From the NCBI GenBank assembly GCA_963693305.1, contig OY855916.1, positions 6,451,001-6,515,000 of the forward strand: a stretch of DNA of 64,000 nt. The letters are read 5' to 3'. Positions 41,936 through 52,218 of this stretch are shown here, one piece after another. This DNA comes from Meandrina meandrites (lineage: Eukaryota > Cnidaria > Anthozoa > Scleractinia > Meandrinidae). The notes under the pieces were generated by a model. The model did no database searches, was not told the DNA's origin, and saw nothing but the letters and a program-made list of their open reading frames with translations. The translations under genes were made by a program, and so were the position numbers. Numbering within the stretch: the stretch's first letter is position 1; each line of letters opens with the position of its first letter.

Positions 41936-42295
41936 TATATAAAAGGTAAGTAACAGTATACATATTTTTTTACTCATTTATTGGGTTTCCACTGGTATGA
42001 AATTTTTACATGCAAAAGAGAGTGAAGTTAACTGATTCTCACGTGTAAATAAATTAGAGAAAATGTCTTCATCACAGCTTCTAACACAGAGGCCATTCAG
42101 ACATTTTCTCCATTTTATTTACACACACAAACCCAGTAAACTACACACCCTTATGCACATTAAAAATTACTAACAATGTTTTCAAAATAAAAGAAAGTAA
42201 TGTCAAAATACTTTGAGAAAAAAAGAGTTGGAAAAATAGAGATTTCACTGTACACACATCCTCACCAAGACCTTGTTGCAGATATAACTTACCCG
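41936..42295. other. Non-coding DNA
   Basis: GCATAATGCA-type or coding signals are absent. ACATTTTCTCCATTTTATTTAC and its neighbours show only weak self-similarity. Confidence 0.35.
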
Positions 42296-42482
42296 TAGCC
42301 TGCAAGCAGGCTCATCTTTGGGTCACACGCATGCATTGCAAAACCGTGTCATGCAAGTGGCAAAGCCACAAGACAAGAAAGTCACTTTCTTGGCGCTTCC
42401 GAACCAGACTCCTGCCTGCCAGATCGCTTCGCTCGCAGATCACTTGTGTGTGTGACCCAAAGGTGAGCCTGCTCGCGGGCTA
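42296..42482. mobile_element. 187-bp Mutator-like MITE, TAGCC ends
   Basis: TAGCCTGCAAGCAGGCTCAT at the left is matched inverted at the right (GGTGAGCCTGCTCGCGGGCTA), continuing into TTTGGGTCACAC. The target duplication is CTTACC(C/T)G at 42288-42295 and 42483-42490, seven of eight bases. The same TAGCCTGC(G/A)AGCAGGCT ends appear on the 938-bp element at 46907-47844. Confidence 0.8.
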
Positions 42483-43429
42483 CTTACCTGGAGTTCTCTA
42501 TACTATTTGTGGGTTGGGGGTGCTTGTTTTATACTTAATTAGAGCACAATAATCTGCATATTAATATTCTTAATGTTACAAAATAAATCAAGCTCATTGA
42601 CACATGAAGTGATTATTCAGAACACATCATTCAGCCATCAATTAATTTCTAGCGAATTTCAGCTTGTTTTCGTCTATCATTTAACAAAAAAAGATTTTTA
42701 AAATATGAACTGAATAAAAATCTTCATTTTTCTGATGCCTTGCTGAAAGATGTGGTCTGCATCCTTTATTCTAATAAAAGCAAGTTATAATATTGATTAA
42801 CACTAAATATAAATTTAATTTGTTTTTTTATACCTTTATTATTCTTAAAAATAAGATACAGCATCATGATGCTACAAGCCAACAAAGTATTTCCTTTTAA
42901 GCTAAAGATAAGCCATCAATTTTTTACATTTTCAGTGTCAATGAGCTTTCTTTTGCCAAAACAAAGGAAGCTTAGTAAAAAAAAACCCTGAGCTAGTAAG
43001 ACTCAGTTAACCATCCATGTAAGGTGCAAATGACGACTGACATTTTATCAACAGGTTTGAAACTGACATGGAATGAGTTATTTAAAATAAATCAGTTTTA
43101 AATAAAACATCAAATGAAAAATGAAATGAATTCTGGCAATAAATGCTAGGTCTATAGGCCATTTAACCGTTCCACTCCCATGATTTGATTATCAATTCTC
43201 ATTACCAAATGCCATACATTTTCTTTCAATTTAGTTCAGATAATTTGGTGTTACATCAGTCAATATCTCCTAGTTGATTATTTTCCTAATTCTCATAACC
43301 TGTCTGGTTGACAGTGTATTGATCATGTATGGAGAAATTACATTGTGATCACTTCTGGGAGTGAAATGGTTATTAAACAAACTCCTTTACGCAGTCAACC
43401 CACATGGTAATGAAAAAAAAAAAAACTGA

Positions 43430-43521
43430 ACTACACACTTATTGCTGTGGCAAGGTCAACCACAGAATCAATCTTTTGATGTCCCCACAGATACATGGTA
43501 ACTTGTTCCATTTAGCAAAAC
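43430..43521 (-). other. Candidate 3' exon on the minus strand
   Basis: On the minus strand the segment is preceded by a textbook acceptor (CTTTGCTTTTCTCTTTTCAG). One frame begins VLLNGTSYHVSV and stops after 17 codons; another, after an early stop, reads MEQVTMYLWGHQKIDSVV to a stop at about 43433. The VLLNG start faintly recalls the last exon of Sm-like proteins such as LSM5, but the similarity is too short to call. It may be a pseudogene exon. Confidence 0.2.
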
Positions 43522-44372
43522 CTGAAAAGAGAAAAGCAAAGCTTAAAATTTGAATACCATGATTATATTGCTGTCAGGACATAATGGAGAGGTTATGGAG
43601 GTTGATGACTGGTTTTTAGTACCACAGGGAGACGACCGTATGTCCGAGTGTATCAATGGGGCATGTAGAAGAAACATAGATAAACATTTATGTCTGCTTT
43701 GATTTACAACAAAATACAAGGTTATGCATTCACCCGCTGAATGCTTGTTTGGAACACTGTTATTTGCCAGTTATTAGTTACGGTGGGTATTTTACGTAGG
43801 AGCTGGTTAAGCTTCACTAGTTTCATTGTTTTCTTTTTATTGTTCCTGGAAACAAAAGGATTCCTTTGTTTATTACTTATCAAAACAGCCCCGCCAGCAA
43901 AAAGTATGGTTTATGCATACAATATTTCACAGAAATGAAGGAAAATCCGGCAAAACAAAATACAGGACAACGTTTTACACATGAAAACAAACCTACATTC
44001 GAAATTTGAAGTTGTTTTAACGATGTTGAATTTAATCCAAAAATCGCTCACACCCTTTTTGCACCGAACCCTTCAAATAGAATACACACATACAAAAAAA
44101 GAAAATGTGTTCCTATTTCATTTAATTGTTTCAACCCTTGAGCCAATTTGCTTAGAAGCCAATTATATTTTAAAATAAATACAATTAAGCATGTCTATGT
44201 CTTGGTCTTGCAAGATGTAAAGCAGAACTTGGTTTGCGTCATACAATGCAACCATCAATTGAAAACTTCCTTAACTTGGGCAACCTGAGGTGGAGGACCA
44301 GTTACTCTGCTCTGTTCCGAGATGCCCAGAACAAAAAAATCAAAGGCCCTATGAGGCCACGACTGTTTTTTT

Positions 44373-44392
44373 AAGCGATGACGTCATCGTTT
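44373..44392. repeat. CGATGACGTCATCG palindrome
   Basis: A perfect 14-base palindrome containing TGACGTCA, extended to 20 bases with one mismatched pair. It matches the arms of the double site at 8992-9018. Confidence 0.8.
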
Positions 44393-45849
44393 AATGTGTT
44401 CGTGCGAGTTCTTGTCGCTTTAATTTAACAAGTGACAAATTAAATTGTCGAAGTAGAACGTGCATCACTTGTAAAGATCTATATGGATTTACTTTGTTTT
44501 TCATTTTGTTTTGCATTGGTTGTAAAAGAAGCAAGCTCCAAGCAGACAAATTCAAGTTTGCGTGTTTTCGTGCCAGCGTGTGTACACTCTTTTCCCTGTA
44601 CAGCGTGTACGATTGACGTTCAATTTCCGGAATGTGTTTTGATAGATTGCTGTGAAGATGCGTCGCATAAAATTTATTTTGAAATCGGCTAGGTTGACCT
44701 TTATCGCGTGACACTGATAATCTTCTGTCAGCTGGCGATTACACAAACTTCGCTTTCAATTTCGCTTTCACCATCACATGCAAACTTTAGAAAATTCTGT
44801 TGATTTTTCTATAGGGCAGAAACAACATACACCTGATTTAAGGTAAAATAAAAATAAAATATGTTCACAATCGATTTTGAAATTATCATCACATACCCAT
44901 CAAAACAAAACCATCAGCGCCTAAAGTACAATGGTCTGTCATCGGTCTTAATAAACCGCAACGTCAAACTGAGAGTAGCGTTACATGTAGGTCTGCCAAC
45001 CATCTGTCAACGGCCTTTTGTTTACATCTGATCAACTGAAGGAATGAAGGAAGGATGGCTTCAAATCGCCACTCAATCCGTAACTCCCGTTTTGCATACG
45101 CAAAAACAGTCGTAAAAACTGTCTTGTTACCACAATTGCAAAGTGCAAATTACAGTATAAGCAAAAGTATACAGTTACTGTAGTTTGAACTCAAATTTAT
45201 TCAGTAGTTAGTCTAGAGCGACTGCCCAGAAGAGAGGGTCAAGAGAAATTTGCTGTAAGTGTCTGACCTCATGTTATGACAACCTGAGTGAAAAGATGCA
45301 TTTAGTCAGTCAATAATATTGTTTCAAGTCTCTGGTCATTGAAATTGATTGGCTGGTAATGAGGGGGGCGTAAGGGTTTGTGGTGATGCAGTTTTGCGTT
45401 ATTTTTTTTGTTTTAAATTAAATTTAAGCCTAATAATTTTTTTCCGGAAATCCAGGCGGGAGGGGGGTCTTTTGTCCTGGAAATCCAGACAGGAAGTCCA
45501 ACACTTCAATAAAAACCAAAAGAAAATATACTTTATGCACAATAAAGAAAACAATATCCGTAACATTTTCCGTACATTAATGCAGTTTTATCAGCTTTTA
45601 GCGAATTAACATCACAGGTTGCGTGATTCAAACTCCCATTCACGATTTGGCCGAGGGGAGGTTTGGGTCTGGTCACCGACAGAAAAAAAATAACAATAAA
45701 AATAATAAATCCCGTGCAGAGCAAGAACTGAGCTCGGCCCATGGCCGTGTGGTTAATGAGTTTGAAAAGTATTTGTAATATGTAACAACATCTTTAACTC
45801 AGTCTCAAATACACAAAGAGTGTCATCAACATATCATTGATAGAACAAC

Positions 45850-46490
45850 TTATTACTTTTAGCATGCAGACAGTCCCTGAGGTCCAAAACTTTTTCTCTT
45901 ACACCCATCTCCTGTACAAAGCTCAAGATCCATTTAGCACATGCAGACAGTCCCAGGTCCACAACAATTTTCTCTCTGAAATAATTTTTAAGAGGGACCA
46001 GTCTTTGCTTCACAGATCAAGAAACTCAGGAAGAGATTTACTGGGTGGAACCAACTCCTTTGCAGGTCAGCTCTTACACCCATCTCCTGTACAAAGCTCA
46101 AGATCCATTAAGCGCATGAAGACAGTCCCAGGTTCAAAACAGTTTCTCTATGAAATAATTTTTTTAACAGCAAACAGTCTTTCCTTCACAGATCAAGAAA
46201 CTCAGGAAGAGATTTACTGGGTAGAACCAACTCCTTTGCAGGTCAGCTCTTACACCCATCTCCTGTACAAAGCTCAAGATCCATTCAGCGCATGCAGACA
46301 GTACAGTCCCAGGTTCAAAACAATTTTCTCAATGAAATAATTTTTAAGAGTGGCTAGTCTTTGCTTCACAGATCAAGAAGCCCAGGAAGAGATATACACA
46401 CATGTACTGGGTGGAGCCAACTCCTTTGCAAGTCAGCTCTTACACCCATCTCCTGTACAAAGCTCAAGATCCATTAAGCGCATGTTTTGG
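45850..46490 (+). repeat. Second block of the 176-bp satellite
   Basis: About three and a half units, in the same orientation and with the same blocks (TACACCCATCTCCTGTACAA, AAGAAACTCAGGAAGAGAT, CTCCTTTGCAGGTCAG) as the block at 14700-15210. Both the AAGAGGGACCAG and the TTTAACAGCAAACAG variants of the unit are present at both loci, so the variants predate the split. A 167-codon frame crosses it for the same geometric reason. Confidence 0.88.
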
Positions 46491-46906
46491 TCAACCATTT
46501 TCTGGGGCATAAAATGAAAATGCTTGGATAGAAAACTACAAGGATTGAAGCATTTTGTTCTATCAATGACACTTATGTGAAAGTGATTGCTAAGTTGACA
46601 GTACCTCATGTGAGGTGATGGCAAAAAGCTTTCATTGTGAAATTCTTCTCAAGTTCGTAAGTATTAAAACAAAAACCAGACAACAGGTTAAAAGAAGCCA
46701 TGAGAATACAACCTTCAACGATGCTGTGGTACCTTGTTCTCACTAAATTTTGCGAGTATTAAATTTTGCAAAAAATAAAAAGCCATATTTTTTTAGTATA
46801 AAATTTTGCAATCTTCAGATGAAGGTAGAATATTGGAGTGTATTAAATTTTAATTTTTTTTTCTTTTCTTCAGTATGCTTTGCTCTCAGAACTGTAACAA
46901 CATAAT
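46491..46906. other. Non-coding DNA with an AAATTTTGC repeat
   Basis: TATTAAATTTTGC(A/G) words recur at 46740-46850, similar in style to the TTCGCG/AATTTTCGCG and TAGCGAT elements at 9553 and 13565; probably a related MITE fragment without preserved ends. Confidence 0.45.
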
Positions 46907-47844
46907 TAGCCTGCGAGTAGGCTCTCCGCGCGAAAAAAATGAAGAGAAGGCGAGAAGGAAGGAGAGCCTGCCCGCATCGCTTAGAAATTTGAATGCCGCC
47001 CCCAAGGTACCCTGCTGATGCGACGTCAAGCGAGCTGTCAAAAATCAGTCAATTATGAAGAAGATGAATGTAAACATTGTCGATGCGAACTTGCTGCAGC
47101 TTTCGGTAGTCTCATCAATGGCAGCAGCGAAGAACAATTGTCTTTGAGAGCATGTTCTTACACCCGAAACAGCGAAAGGGCGAAACCACCGAAACGAAAC
47201 AAATATGTAGAGCACTTTCGGCTAACCAACAAATAAAAGCTAACCGCAAGCAAACCGGAGTGAAAGCGTACCGCAAACAAGCCGCAGTTCTTACCGCAAG
47301 CAAGTTTCGTTTCCTTTTTTCGGGTTTAAGTATCTACCGTCTTTTAGATGTAGCTGAAATACCCATGTTTCTTGCCGCTGAAAACTGGTATTCATCTTAT
47401 CGATAATGCTCTGTAAAGGGCAGACAACTAACGTGGTGTGGTGACGCTTTATTTCCATTTCGACCACAATAACAAAGAGTTGGAAGATTAAACTTTTCCT
47501 GAATCCCGTGGGTAACACATGCCCAGCGAGAACGTCGTTCTGTCTAGTAAAGAAGTCACTGCTGGGTGCTGCTCGACCTTCAACTGCAAAGTAAAACTAC
47601 AATTTTCCAAAACTTTGTCACACGCATCTCTGAATACTCGATCGCTGCGGTCTGTCATTTTGCTTTGTGAAAAAGAAGCCGATCACTGTTTGGTGATGTC
47701 ATCAACCAATTAAATCTCCACCAATCAGTATTTTGCGTCCAAAATTTGGACGCAGTATTCAAATTTCTAAGCGATGCGGGCAGGCTCTACTTCCTTCTCG
47801 CCTTCTCTTCATTTTTTTCGCGCGGAGAACCTGCTCGCAGGCTA
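46907..47844. mobile_element. 938-bp Mutator-like element with about 88-bp inverted repeats
   Basis: The first and last roughly 88 bases are inverted copies with about four differences, beginning TAGCCTGCGAG(T/C)AGG(C/T)TCTC and including GAAGAGAAGGCGAGAAGGAA and CGCATCGCTTAGAAATTTGA. A perfect 9-bp duplication, CAACATAAT, lies at 46898-46906 and 47845-47853. Long inverted repeats plus a 9-bp duplication are the Mutator-like signature. The interior has repeated CCGAAAC and AACCGCAAGCAA words and no transposase. A palindrome GCGTCCAAAATTTGGACGC lies at about 47736-47754. Confidence 0.9.
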
Positions 47845-47853
47845 CAACATAAT

Positions 47854-48509
47854 TGAGGAGCTGTATTAAAGCAGTCCCGTTGGATTACATTGTATAGGGC
47901 GAACATTAAAACTAACAGACACATATACTTTGTAACCTTGCATATAAAATGTTCACTATTTCTGAGCTGGAACTACCACCAACAATATCAGCCATGCAAA
48001 CCCCTCCCCCACCACTCCTCCCACGAAATCCCCGTTCCCCTTCTCCGCAAGGATTAGCTGAGGTGCAGAACAGTGCGATACAAGCAAAAGGTCCATTCAA
48101 CAATATAACAAACTCTAGCTAGGGATTTTCCATACGAAGTTTATGAGCCTTAGTCTACTGCACATAAGAAATTAAAGGTCAATTAGAAAACACCTTACCT
48201 CCGTCCCTCTTGACAGCAGCGGCGGAAAAGATCGAGCTGCAGGCTGCAGTCAGCTTCGCTTTGTCGTTCTTGCGATATTTATCACCTTTTCAGCTACATG
48301 AAAGAAACATAAGCTTGTGAATTACACTTTAAACATGACTTTGGTGCAAGAAAATAGCATAAAAAGTTAAAAAACGAGAAATAAAAGACAAACCTGAAGT
48401 TCAAAACTTCCACACGTGCACGATTGCAAGAAATAATGGTAAATAATATAATAACACTAACCAGGGAGGGGTAAGGCACTTGAAAGAGCAGTGAACTGGG
48501 TACGAATCA
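47854..48509. other. Non-coding DNA with one exon candidate
   Basis: Apart from the minus-strand exon candidate at 48199-48285, nothing is recognised. Confidence 0.4.
48199..48285 (-). other. Candidate internal coding exon on the minus strand
   Basis: On the minus strand, an AG at 48286-48287 precedes it and GTAAGG follows at 48193-48198. In phase 1 it encodes GDKYRKNDKAKLTAACSSIF then SAAAVKRDG, without stops and with protein-like composition. An ATGGCGGCT start in good context lies 370 bp upstream (about 48670, minus), but its frame cannot be joined to this exon by any donor I see. The 43430-43521 exon could follow it. The family is not recognised. Confidence 0.25.
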
Positions 48510-49600
48510 CGCACAGTTGGAATCTCGGGGGTGGGGTGGGGATATAAAGTAAGTACAACTTCAAAGTTCAAACCTTTTCCAGCAAAACTGTTTTATTTCT
48601 TTTTTATCTTTGTATAAAATGCAACATATCTCCTGTAGATCTCTTCGACAACATACAGCCGCCATCTTGAAGATCGTGACAATACTACTCAGCGTCTATG
48701 GGACGGATAAAGCTCTACCCCCGGGGGGGGGCTCTACCGTATCCTTCTATTTTCTGTTCGCCAATTATGTTTGAGATTTTTGCAATCAAAAGCCGTCGAA
48801 GATGGGGGTGAGGAGGAAGGGGGGGGGGGGGTGGGTCTAGATGACGTTTCACGAAAAATTAAACTGAGGACCAAATCACGTCTCATGCGAAATAAAATAA
48901 CCATTTCACGCAGACCCACGAAACCAATACACGAGGTCTTAAATTACCTATCGGAGAAGAGTGACCTGGGGCCCAGAGTGCCAATCAGTGACGTTCATTC
49001 ACTGGTTACCCAGTTTCCCACACATAGTCTTGTTTTCAAACGCTTACTGGATAATTGTTTTGTAGGCTATTTTAAGGAAGAAAGAATCACGGTTTACAGT
49101 GACATTTCACGAGAAGAAAAACAGTCATTTCGCAATTTTCATGAAAAAAAAAATTCAATTCACGGTTCACTTCATCGTGGGGCTTCATGCGTTTGTAACT
49201 CTGTTATTTTGAATAATCATGAAGAATACTATTGTTGTTGCTGTTGACGCTTATTAAATTAAACAAACCTTATCTCAAAGATGTATAACTGCTGATGTTA
49301 CAGAAGTGAAAAGTCTAAAATTTTGGCTTCTTGAAAGTTTTTTGTTTTTTAAACCAATATAAAAAGAAGATAAAGTTTTTGAAATGACTCAATAATGGAG
49401 TCTTGTGGGTATAAAAGTGACAGAAAACTACCGAGATGTCATAGCGTTTAGTTACCCCGTTTTCTTCTTCATAAAATGTCATGATCTGCCATCTAGGGGA
49501 GAGGGGCTTAATAGAGAGAGGCGGGGAGGGGGGAGGGGTCGTTACAAAAATTGAAATTGCAGGGAGGGGGGGGGGGGGGAGCGGAGGGCTTAAAAGACTT
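48510..49600. other. G-rich low-complexity stretches, no gene
   Basis: G runs at 48722-48731, 48819-48830, 49500-49540 and 49563-49579. A 158-codon plus-strand frame from 48771 starts Glu/Gly-rich over the G run and ends in a Cys run over a (TTG)n tract; these low-complexity ends make it an unlikely gene. Confidence 0.5.
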
Positions 49601-50162
49601 TGTTACAGTATCACAGTATCTTCGAATGAAAAGAAACCAGTTTATTGAACCGCTTCAATCTGTAGGGTGAAAATTCGAAATAAAAAATATGATGAAAAGC
49701 ATCAAGCCAAATGCACTCGGCCTGAAGCGAGGCATTCCCGCTTTTTAAGATTTCCGTCTAGTCTCATACTTGATTATGCATACATTTTACTTCTTAGTGT
49801 CCTTTACACACAAGCGGCAGTGTGTGTTCTCAAATTTGCGTGCATGATTAAGTAATTAAGGGTTTTACGAAAATCTCGCCTGGTTAAATGAACATGAAAT
49901 CCAACCTCATAAATGGCATTCCCTTGTAGCCAATTAATAAGTTTAAATGTAACTGAAATTTATGAGGGGAACGGCGATCAGGAGGTAATTAATGAATAAA
50001 CCGTCCGAAGGTGAACGGCGACTTGAATGAAAAGAAAAAATATTTGGTTTCGAGTCTTTAGAGTCTTTTGATATATGTTGAAGTAAGTACTCTTACACAA
50101 CATGGGGGTAGGTGTTGTGATGGCTAACTTCCCCTTTAGGTACTGCTTCATTAAGACTAGAC
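49601..50162. other. Non-coding DNA
   Basis: Nothing recognised. Confidence 0.4.
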
Positions 50163-50546
50163 TTCACTGGGCATAAGCATTAGTGGTCAAAGCACAAGTA
50201 TAATGTAACTGAGCATAATTCTTCTTATGCTTTGCTCACTAGGAATAAGCATATAAGCATAAGCACGAGAAGAACTAATCATTTTGTTGTCTTGTACTTA
50301 TGCGTATTCTAAGTGAGGACAGCATAATAAGAAAACTAAGTGTGTTCATTATTCTTCTAATAACAATAATTTTTAATATTAATTGTTTTTATCGAGCTCA
50401 TATAAATGTATACACTCGATTTTTACATTGTTGTTAAGGCAGCCAAAGATATTGTATTTGTCCTTTAGTAAGGATGCGTGGAGCTGGGAAGTTAAGACTC
50501 TTCTACGATTACGCGCTTATACTTGTGCCTAGCTATGCCCAATGAA
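50163..50546. mobile_element. 384-bp MITE with GCATAAGCA repeats
   Basis: TTCACTGGGCATA at the left and TATGCCCAATGAA at the right are inverted with one mismatch, followed inward by AGCACAAGTATAA / TTATACTTGTGC. GCATAAGC(A/G) words recur in the left half. No clear target duplication. Confidence 0.65.
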
Positions 50547-52126
50547 AACCACACTTAGGAGTCTTATATAACTTGGGAATGAGTATTGTGTTGGCAACAA
50601 CTCTCTTGTGCATTGTTTCATTCACAAAAAATGGCTTATTCATTGATGTATGGTATTGACTTTTGGGTTACCGAAAACGTGGGCAAAAATACATACAGCG
50701 TATTACATGAAACCTAAAACTGCTGTAGAAAATAGTTTTTTTTTTCCAAGAGAAAGGTAAAATCTTAGTTTGCTTTTCGCGTATTTTTCCCAATCAATCA
50801 TCACTTCGCGTACGTGTAATTGTCGACAAAATATAAAGCTCCTTATTTTTTTATTTACCTACGTACATCTGATATCTTATGTTCGATGCCGAAGCAAAAC
50901 AAGGGTTTAATATCTTTATTTAAATAAATAATTTTTGTATTCTAAATGTTCTTTATTTCTCTGGTTGTTTAGTTATGTTTTAGATCAACAAAAAATAATA
51001 ACAATGCTATGTTTTATTTTTGCATTATTTGAATTATTAACAAAATACCCGTAAAACAACAACAACAAAATTTCACGTGAGATATCATAAGCAAGAATCG
51101 ATGATTTCCATCAGATTTTTTTAATACTTCATCTCCACTAGGCTTACATTGCGCACATACAATTACACAAAAACGACATAAAAATGAGAAACAAAGCATT
51201 TTATTTCATTTTGAAATAACTTATCGCTGGTTGCACTAATTAAAAAGATTTCCGTAGATATTCTTTAAAGACGTACCGCTTTGATAAAACGGAATAGTCA
51301 ACTATGGTAAATTGACACAGGTTAGAATACTTTGATGTGAAAACGGTCATCAGAAAATCCCACAAGCTCTCAAAAGATTTCTCAAGCATTTGATAAACAT
51401 CTCGTAGATAACGAGAGGACTTCATCACGGACCATACGTTATTGTTTGAATTCAAACTGATTCATTAACAACTTTTCAATTTTGGTTTATCCATTGAATG
51501 ATATGTAGTTTCCTCGAGTCTTAGTTAATCTTATCTCTGTGAAGATTTTTAAGGTAGCCATTCGCTGTCAAAATAAATGGATTAACCTTAAATGTATTCA
51601 TATGTGGGCGCAACACGTTAAAGCATAATTGTACAAAAAAAACACTTTCGTTCAACTTGAAAAAATGCCGAACAATTCATATTTTTCATTTTAAACCAGA
51701 CGGCTTTTTTGTAGTTAATTCTTCATCAATGGCAACCGGTTGTTTTGTATAGTACGTTAAAGAACAAGAGGCATAGAAAATCCTCTCAAAAGCTCTTACT
51801 GTAAATAATTTATAATTTTATCTTAACTGATCTGAGCTATTGTTTCCTCTTAAATTACCTTTTATTAGCGACTTCTGGCAGCTTTCTTGGGTAAGGTGAG
51901 AAAATCCGCGTCAAAAATTGAAATTACATAAAATTCGTCTTCCATTTTAAGCGTATGCAGGATTTTTCGCACGACATCGGAAGTTAAAACTGCATTGATC
52001 AATGACAAATTCGTTTCCTTGGCTCTAACTGAAATCAGAAGTCTTTTGTGTTTTTTATCAATTTTAGTAATAATCCTACGATAATACATCCGTTCTGTTG
52101 ATTGAATGTTATGAATAGTATCTGCC
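50547..52126. other. AT-rich DNA upstream of the secreted-peptide gene
   Basis: A minus-strand 74-codon frame at 51865-52089 with lysine-rich composition is not recognised. No other signal. Confidence 0.4.
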
Positions 52127-52133
52127 TATAAAT
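52127..52133 (+). promoter_or_regulatory. TATA box of the secreted-peptide gene
   Basis: TATAAAT lies about 30 bases ahead of a plausible start of transcription near 52157 (CATCTCGG) and 86 bases ahead of the exon 1 donor at 52219. There are no ATGs between 52134 and the donor. Confidence 0.55.
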
Positions 52134-52156
52134 TAACAAGCTCAGCATCACATCTC

Positions 52157-52218
52157 GGCATTATTAAATAAAGACGAACCGATCTTCGAGCTGACAGAAC
52201 GCACAGACACAAATTTAG
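52157..52218 (+). other. Non-coding exon 1 of the secreted-peptide gene
   Basis: The segment ends AATTTAG followed by GTAAGT at 52219. It is the nearest upstream donor to the strong acceptor at 54670 (TTTTTCTTGTCAG). The start is inferred from the TATA box. The intervening intron of 2.45 kb (52219-54670) holds no other recognised gene. The link between the two exons is inferred. Confidence 0.5.

Larger units (their letters stand above)
42483..45849. other. 3.4 kb with no convincing gene
   Basis: Mostly AT-rich. A weak exon candidate lies at 43430-43521 on the minus strand and a CRE-type palindrome at 44373-44392. A 42-codon ORF starts at ATG 45056 in good context (MASNRHSIRNSRFAYAK...) after a GAAGGA-rich leader, but it has no recognised family or partner exon. 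Confidence 0.4.

Noticed and set aside
41576..41977. Protein-coding frame of 133 codons on the minus strand
   Set aside because: It covers only the CCCATGGG palindrome cluster; a comparable frame of 87 codons runs the other way.
45056..45184. 42-codon gene starting MASNRHSIRNSRF
   Set aside because: The start context is good, but the frame is short, ends without a splice donor and matches no family I know.
48771..49247. 158-codon plus-strand protein
   Set aside because: It starts in a Glu/Gly-rich translation of a G run and ends in a Cys run over (TTG)n; the middle has no recognisable domain or splice support.
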